Shown: piece by piece, positions 7,500 to 10,941 of the stretch
Position numbering within the stretch: the first letter of the stretch is position 1
Layout of the letters: the number at the start of each line of letters is the position of its first letter
DNA from: JADLCX01 sp038251595
Lineage (GTDB): Bacteria; Planctomycetota; Phycisphaerae; Phycisphaerales; UBA1924
DNA length: 10,941 bases
NCBI GenBank assembly: GCA_038251595.1
Contig: JBBSBC010000128.1
Coordinates: 1 to 10,941, forward strand
Direction of reading: 5' to 3'
Made by a program: the position numbers and the translations under genes
Notes under the pieces: generated by a model
Database searches by the model: none
What the model was told of the DNA's origin: nothing
What the model saw: only the letters and a program-made list of their open reading frames with translations

Positions 7500-7547
7500 A
7501 CACACCCCGCTACACACCCCGCTACACACCCCGCGACACACCCCGCT
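7500..7547 (-). repeat. four tandem 12-bp repeats in the kinase leader, potential G-quadruplex
   Basis: The plus-strand unit ACACACCCCGCT occurs four times in a row with one change (T to G at 7535). On the minus strand, the sense strand of the kinase, each unit carries GGGG, so four G4 runs are separated by regular 8-base gaps. The array lies 65-112 bases before the kinase ATG, probably within or next to its promoter or 5' leader. Such arrays can bind a regulator, form a G-quadruplex, or change copy number by slippage. It is too short in unit length and lacks spacers, so it is not a CRISPR. Confidence 0.9.
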
Positions 7548-7663
7548 CATGTCCGCGAGTCAGGCCTGTTTAACGATAGCACACGGAGTTCTGAGCCTTT
7601 TTGCGGAACCATGGGGTTGCACATAAGTGCTTGCACGAACGCCATATCCGTACGTATTTTGAT

Positions 7664-7678
7664 GGGATTATCAATCCC
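7664..7678. repeat. inverted repeat GGGATT-ATC-AATCCC
   Basis: Perfect 6-bp arms surround a 3-base centre in an AT-richer patch about 230 bases before the kinase start. A second small palindrome, GCAC-ATAA-GTGC, lies at 7619-7630. Either could be an operator; no known site is recognised. Confidence 0.3.
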
Positions 7679-7702
7679 CAACAAGCAAGCATGAGGTCTG
7701 AG

Positions 7703-7720
7703 ATGAAACGTGCATGAAAC
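7703..7720. promoter_or_regulatory. 7-bp direct repeat with 11-bp period
   Basis: ATGAAAC occurs at 7703-7709 and 7714-7720, separated by GTGC, so the copies lie one helical turn apart. Paired 7-bp direct repeats with a 4-base gap are the layout of sites bound head-to-tail by OmpR/PhoB-type regulators. This is layout only: two copies can arise by chance and the partner protein is unknown. Confidence 0.25.
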
Positions 7721-7752
7721 TGGTCAGGCGAGTGTGATGAGTTGCGAGCGAT

Positions 7753-7782
7753 GATGAGAAGCGCGGCTCATCCATCGCGCTT
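7753..7782 (-). terminator. competing hairpins downstream of the HNH gene
   Basis: AAGCGCG (7759-7765) pairs with CGCGCTT (7776-7782) around a 10-base loop. The overlapping pair GATGAG (7753-7758) with CTCATC (7767-7772) excludes it. On the minus strand this lies 30 bases after the HNH stop codon, where a terminator is expected. No T-tract follows, so termination is only inferred from place and stem. Confidence 0.35.
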
Positions 7783-7811
7783 TGAAATGCTTAACGTTTT
7801 CAGCGCGGCAC

Positions 7812-8327
7812 CTACTCAACATCTTTCCATGTTTTCCGCTTGATGATGGCGTGGATGGATTGGACGGTCACACCGTGAAGCTCGGCGAGTTGCTTGATGG
7901 TCTTGCGTGATTTTCGGATGCCGCGAACTTTGGTGGGCGTGAATCTGACGTGGATGCCGCGCCGGGGCTTGATGGCCATCGAGTGCTGCGACGCGGCCGC
8001 ACGGGTGACCCAGCGAAGATTTTTCAGACGGTTGTCTGTGCGGTCGTGGTTGATGTGGATCACAACGTGGTTGCGCGATGACCGCCGACCAAGAAAGGCA
8101 AGGGCCACCAGTTGATGCACGAGGTGAACGTAGGTTCCCCCGCCGCGTATGCGGAGGCTGACGTTGATAAAGCCACCTTTGTCAGGGAAGATGGCCTTGA
8201 GCCGTGGCTTGGGTGTCAGTTGCGAACGGCCGGGGACAAGGAACGTGCGAATGCGGCCACGGTCGGAGACCTGGTATTCCGGGTGAACGCGGCCGCGACG
8301 GTCGATGACGGGGAGCCATTTTTCCAT
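7812..8327 (-). CDS. NUMOD4/HNH endonuclease, free-standing homing-endonuclease-like
   Basis: The 171-residue product starts with a NUMOD4-like segment (MEKWLPVIDRRG through YQVSDRGRIRT, residues 1-28), a DNA-binding module usual in phage and intron-borne nucleases. The HNH fold follows at about 67-108: H71 in LVHQLVALAFLG, then I-N93-H94-D, with N99 and N103 before LRWVT. Residues 132-171 end in a helix-turn-helix-like stretch (IKQLAELHGVTVQSIHAI) closed by KRKTWKDVE, common at the C-terminus of this family. Members cut DNA, often to spread their own gene. The same frame stays open upstream to a TTG at 8498 (228 residues), but that extra part has no domain character, so I chose the ATG at 8327; no good Shine-Dalgarno supports either. 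It stands between signalling genes with no phage neighbour and no intron structure that I can recognise, which suggests a single-gene insertion. Confidence 0.85.
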   Translation of the reverse strand: MEKWLPVIDRRGRVHPEYQVSDRGRIRTFLVPGRSQLTPKPRLKAIFPDKGGFINVSLRIRGGGTYVHLVHQLVALAFLGRRSSRNHVVIHINHDRTDNRLKNLRWVTRAAASQHSMAIKPRRGIHVRFTPTKVRGIRKSRKTIKQLAELHGVTVQSIHAIIKRKTWKDVE

Positions 8328-8549
8328 GGTGTTCGCGAGGGAGTCGGCCGATGGGAAGCCCGGTGAGAGGCGGATAGGAGGGACGAACCGGTGTACCAGC
8401 GCGTGCAAAGACCTGGGGCTGTTGACGTGAGGGTGCTGACAATCAAACTTATACACGATGGGGGCTGAACCGGGAAACCTGCGCTGATTGGCCGGCAAGG
8501 GGGGAGGCGAAACGTGGGGGATCGCGAATCGACTTGAACATGGGCATGG

Positions 8550-9881
8550 ATGCCGATGCTACCATCGACCGTGCAAGTGCTTGATACCCGACAGAGCGTG
8601 CGGCTGGCCATCCTGATGGAAATGCTGGAGGAAGTCAGCCGCGCAACCGAGCCCGAACAGGCGGTGCAGGCGTACGCGCAGCGGATCGGCAAGCTCAGGC
8701 CGGTGGATGCGGTGGTTGCGGTGAGTGTTCGCAATCTGTCCGTAGGCCAATACAAGATCACGCGTCGCGCGCAGATGGATCTGGATGGCGGGAACGTCAA
8801 GCATCAGATTGTGGACCCATGGAAGAACTGGGGAAAGCTCCCGATCTTCAGCGGCGGGTTTATCGGTGACCTGATCGCCAACCCCGAGCCGCAGATGCTC
8901 TTTGACCTTGATGTGGGGAGCGACCCGGTGGTCGGTGACTTTTTGGCGGATATGAAATCATGCCTCGCCCTGCCGCTGCTTGATGGGGGAAAGGTGTTGA
9001 ACTGGACGCTGCAGTTCAGGCGTGATCCGCGCGGGTTCACAATGGAGGAGCTGGAACAGAACCTGCTTACGGCCAATCTGTTTGGCGCGATGACCAAGAA
9101 CCTGGTCTCGCTGGATCAGATCAACAAGCTCAACGAGCGGTTGAAGCAGCAGTTTGCGGAAGTGGCTCGTGTGCAGCAGAGCCTGCTGCCGCAGCAACTG
9201 CCGGTTGTTCCCGGGCTGACCTTTGCCACAAGCTATCTGACGAGTGATCAGGCGGGCGGCGATTATTACGACTTCTTCGAGCTTCCGGATGGGCGGCTGG
9301 GAATCGTCATCGCGGATGTTTCAGGCCATGGACCGGGCGCGGCGACGGTGATGGCGATGTTGCACGCCATGATCCATGCCTATCCCGGCGATTCTTCGAC
9401 CGCCGACCCTGCGAACGTCATGCGGTTTGCCAATCGTCAACTGGTGTCGGCGCGGATGGATGGCTCGTTCGCAACGGCCTTTCTCGGCCTGTACGACTCG
9501 AAAACCAAAGAACTGGTCTATTCCAACGCGGGGCATCCGCCGCCGCGGGTGTGGAACGCGGCGACCGGTCGGGTCGCGCCGCTCGCGGGTGAATCGACGT
9601 TGCCGCTGGGCATCACCGAAGAGATGGAGATTCCGACGAACCACGTGGTGCTGACCTCGGGCCAGACACTTGTGTATTACACCGATGGCATCTCCGAGAC
9701 CTTCAACGATCGTCGTGAGATGTTTGGTGAAGATGGGCTGGATGCGGCGATCCGCTCAGCAGAGGGTGGCGCGGGCGAGCCTGATGCGGTGGTGAACGCG
9801 ATTCACAGCGCGCTGCACAGGTTCAACGGGCGCATGACACGGGATGATGATCAGACGCTGGTGGTGATGAAGGTTGTGTGA
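8550..9881 (+). CDS. GAF-like plus PP2C/SpoIIE-type serine phosphatase (RsbU-like)
   Basis: The 443-residue protein has a GAF-like sensory N-terminus (about 15-185), a coiled-coil linker (187-212, LNERLKQQFAEVARVQQ) and a PPM/SpoIIE phosphatase domain (about 213-443). The linker ends in VQQSLLPQQLP, the usual entry to RsbU phosphatases. Metal and catalytic motifs are complete: GGDYYD with D238, IADVSGHG with D256, NAGHPPP (326-332), YTDGISE with D379, and RDDDQTLVV with D433/D434. Relatives remove phosphate from anti-sigma antagonists (STAS proteins) and so control partner switching; no such antagonist or anti-sigma kinase is encoded in this window. There is no membrane segment, so the signal is cytoplasmic. 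Alternative starts are the ATG at 8556 and the GTG at 8571; no clear Shine-Dalgarno separates them. The GAF label rests on position and general appearance, the phosphatase label on motifs. Confidence 0.93.
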   Translation: MPMLPSTVQVLDTRQSVRLAILMEMLEEVSRATEPEQAVQAYAQRIGKLRPVDAVVAVSVRNLSVGQYKITRRAQMDLDGGNVKHQIVDPWKNWGKLPIFSGGFIGDLIANPEPQMLFDLDVGSDPVVGDFLADMKSCLALPLLDGGKVLNWTLQFRRDPRGFTMEELEQNLLTANLFGAMTKNLVSLDQINKLNERLKQQFAEVARVQQSLLPQQLPVVPGLTFATSYLTSDQAGGDYYDFFELPDGRLGIVIADVSGHGPGAATVMAMLHAMIHAYPGDSSTADPANVMRFANRQLVSARMDGSFATAFLGLYDSKTKELVYSNAGHPPPRVWNAATGRVAPLAGESTLPLGITEEMEIPTNHVVLTSGQTLVYYTDGISETFNDRREMFGEDGLDAAIRSAEGGAGEPDAVVNAIHSALHRFNGRMTRDDDQTLVVMKVV

Positions 9882-9914
9882 AGAGTGCGCGGGATGGGAA
9901 CTGGGTGATGTCAC

Positions 9915-9920
9915 GAGGTG
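9915..9920 (+). promoter_or_regulatory. Shine-Dalgarno favouring the ATG at 9929
   Basis: GAGGTG lies 8 bases before the ATG at 9929. This favours that start over the ATG at 9908 and over the GTG at 9878, which overlaps the phosphatase stop codon. Confidence 0.45.
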
Positions 9921-9928
9921 AATCGAGC

Positions 9929-10405
9929 ATGGCCGAGCGTGTGGAGGTCGAGTGGTTTGCGCGTCCGGATGCGGAGCATGGGCGCGATGGGACTGGCCTG
10001 CGGTTTGGCTGCACCATGTGCGGCAACTGCTGCTCAGGGCCGGAGGGGTACGTGCTGGTGAGTGATGAGGAGGCCAGCGCGCTGGCCGCGCGGCTCAAGC
10101 TGTCGGTCGCGGCGTTTCTCAAGACGTATACACACACAACCAGCGAGGGTCGATCGCTGACCGAGAAGACCTCGGCGGGTGGGCTTGATTGCGTCTTCCT
10201 CGATCGCGAGAAGATTCCCGGTAAGGCGGTCTGCGGCGTGTACGAAGATCGGCCCAAGCAGTGCCGAACGTGGCCGTTCTGGTCGAGCGTGATTAAGAGC
10301 CGGGCAACCTGGGAGCGAGCAAAGAAGGTCTGCCCGGGAATCGACCAAGGGAAGAAGCACTCACTGGTGCAGATTCGGGTGGCGCGGGGAGAGATTGAGA
10401 TTTAG
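9929..10405 (+). CDS. YkgJ-family CxxCxxCC cysteine cluster protein
   Basis: This 158-residue protein has the hallmark FGCTMCGNCC, giving C28, C31, C34 and C35 in the C-x2-C-x2-C-C pattern of the YkgJ family, which is predicted to chelate zinc or an iron-sulphur cluster. Further cysteines follow the family plan: C88 before VFLD, C102 and C112 in CGVYEDRPKQCRTWPFW, and C135. The biochemical role of the family is not established, though the cysteine set suggests a bound metal centre. The protein is soluble. The frame is open back to a GTG at 9878 whose last two bases share the phosphatase TGA (GTGA), so translational coupling with the phosphatase gene is possible if that start or the ATG at 9908 is used. 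I chose 9929 for the GAGGTG site and because homologues usually begin a short way before the cluster. Likely co-transcribed with the phosphatase gene. Confidence 0.88.
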   Translation: MAERVEVEWFARPDAEHGRDGTGLRFGCTMCGNCCSGPEGYVLVSDEEASALAARLKLSVAAFLKTYTHTTSEGRSLTEKTSAGGLDCVFLDREKIPGKAVCGVYEDRPKQCRTWPFWSSVIKSRATWERAKKVCPGIDQGKKHSLVQIRVARGEIEI

Positions 10406-10464
10406 CGCACATTCGGCACGCGGTACAGGTCGGGAAGGTGCAGAGAAAAGTGAACCAGAAGACA

Positions 10465-10484
10465 CATCGGCTGGTATGCCGATG
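10465..10484. terminator. hairpin between convergent genes, likely bidirectional terminator
   Basis: CATCGGC (10465-10471) and GCCGATG (10478-10484) form a perfect 7-bp stem with a 6-base loop. It sits 60 bases after the YkgJ-like stop and 20 bases after the ATPase stop on the other strand, the expected place for a shared terminator. There is no long T-tract on either side; the minus-strand downstream side (TGTCTTCTGG) is mildly T-rich. Confidence 0.55.
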
Positions 10485-10504
10485 CCACGGATTCCAATGC
10501 CACT

Positions 10505-10941
10505 TCAGGCCGCTGCGGTGCGGAGGTTGATGCTGGCGGCTCGGGGCTTGCGCACGGCGGATTCGGCGGTCTGATCGACGAGGGCCTTCTGGGTTTCGTT
10601 GAAGGCTTCGCCGAAGCGGAAGAGCCTGAACGAGTTGCCGATGACGAAGACATCGCCGATGACGTGGTAAACGGCCGCGCCGAGGATCGGCAGGAAGCCG
10701 GTCGCCGCGACAACCAGACCGATGATCGCGATAAAGATGCTTGCGGCGATGTTCTGGGCCACGATGGCGCGGGTGCGGCGTGAGAGCTCGATCAGGAAGG
10801 GGATTCGTGACAGGTCATCGTTCATCAACGCGACACCGGCGGAGTTGGCCGCGATATCGCTGCCGCCCAGACCCATCGCGACGCCGATATCGGCCGCGGC
10901 GAGCGAGGGGCCATCGTTGATGCCATCACCTATCATGAGCA
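10505..10941 (-). CDS. C-terminal part of a P1B-type heavy-metal translocating ATPase (partial)
   Basis: The gene enters from the right edge; about 145 C-terminal residues are visible and the 5' part is missing. The fragment opens with LMIGDGINDGPSLAAADIGVAMG, the hinge motif GDGIND of P-type ATPases, which coordinates magnesium in the P domain. Two membrane helices follow (AASIFIAIIGLVVAATGFL and about 20 residues later AAVYHVIGDVFVIGNSFRL), as in the M-helix pair that closes heavy-metal pumps. The last helix has H and GD where zinc/cadmium/cobalt types often have HE-G-type motifs, so substrate cannot be assigned. A charged tail of about 35 residues ends in INLRTAAA. The ATG at 10936 is internal: the frame is open to the window edge and the motif needs upstream sequence. 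It converges with the YkgJ-like gene. Confidence 0.9.
   Translation of the reverse strand, partial: LMIGDGINDGPSLAAADIGVAMGLGGSDIAANSAGVALMNDDLSRIPFLIELSRRTRAIVAQNIAASIFIAIIGLVVAATGFLPILGAAVYHVIGDVFVIGNSFRLFRFGEAFNETQKALVDQTAESAVRKPRAASINLRTAAA

Larger units (their letters stand above)
7436..7811. other. intergenic region between the HNH gene and the hybrid kinase
   Basis: This 376-base stretch has no convincing gene. It should hold the promoter and leader of the kinase operon (minus strand) and the 3' end of the HNH transcript. It contains, in order, the kinase Shine-Dalgarno, four 12-bp tandem repeats, an inverted repeat, a 7-bp direct repeat and a pair of competing hairpins, all listed separately. 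On the minus strand TTGATA (7669-7674) could serve as a -35, but no good -10 is found at the right distance. Confidence 0.5.

Noticed and set aside
7500..7547. Tandem repeat as a CRISPR array
   Set aside because: Units are 12 bp with no spacers and no cas genes nearby.
7251..7694. Plus-strand frame reading the tandem repeat as (Thr-His-Pro-Ala)4
   Set aside because: It starts inside the kinase gene on the opposite strand, has no ribosome site or domain; the peptide repeat is a by-product of the DNA repeat.
8422..8455. TTGACG followed by TATACA as a promoter for the phosphatase gene
   Set aside because: The spacing is 22 bases, too long for a standard sigma-70 promoter, so I do not list it.
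7690..8549. Group I or II intron hosting the HNH gene
   Set aside because: The gene lies in an intergenic region, not inside a split gene, and I could not recognise a catalytic core; a covariance search would be needed to claim it.

Overview
The window looks like chromosomal DNA of a GC-rich planctomycete, most likely of the Phycisphaerae type. The main pointer is a type II secretion/type IV-pilin-like prepilin with a short leader, a conserved Glu at +5 and a C-terminal DG[H] motif, a family greatly expanded in Planctomycetota. PAS-rich soluble hybrid kinases and RsbU-like phosphatases fit too. This is inference from protein style; no rRNA or tRNA is present to confirm it.

Layout, left to right. 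The end of an unrecognised gene (3-560, +) is followed by about 470 bases without a convincing gene, then a pseudopilin gene (1033-2076, +). A gap rich in small inverted repeats (2077-2392) leads to a membrane-anchored PIN-TRAM protein of the YacL type (2393-3862, +). Convergent to it is a two-gene signalling operon on the minus strand: a 907-residue soluble PAS hybrid histidine kinase (7435-4712), then after 16 bases a 254-residue protein with a DHp-like N-terminus and a receiver domain but no DNA-binding output (4695-3931). The kinase leader carries four copies of a 12-bp G-rich tandem repeat. Next come a free-standing NUMOD4/HNH endonuclease (8327-7812, -), a GAF plus PP2C/SpoIIE phosphatase (8550-9881, +), a YkgJ-type CxxCxxCC metal-chelating protein (9929-10405, +), a clear hairpin terminator between convergent genes, and the C-terminal end of a P1B-type heavy-metal ATPase (10941-10505, -).

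How the genes may work together: kinase and receiver protein could form a complete His-Asp-His-Asp relay (H539 and D835 in the kinase, H24 and D176 in the partner) if the DHp-like segment is a real phosphotransfer domain. The nearby RsbU-like phosphatase suggests a second regulatory output, but no anti-sigma factor or anti-sigma antagonist is encoded here. I see no CRISPR array, phage module, insertion sequence, or obviously new multi-gene system. The most original elements are the DHp-REC protein and the repeat-bearing leader of the kinase operon.
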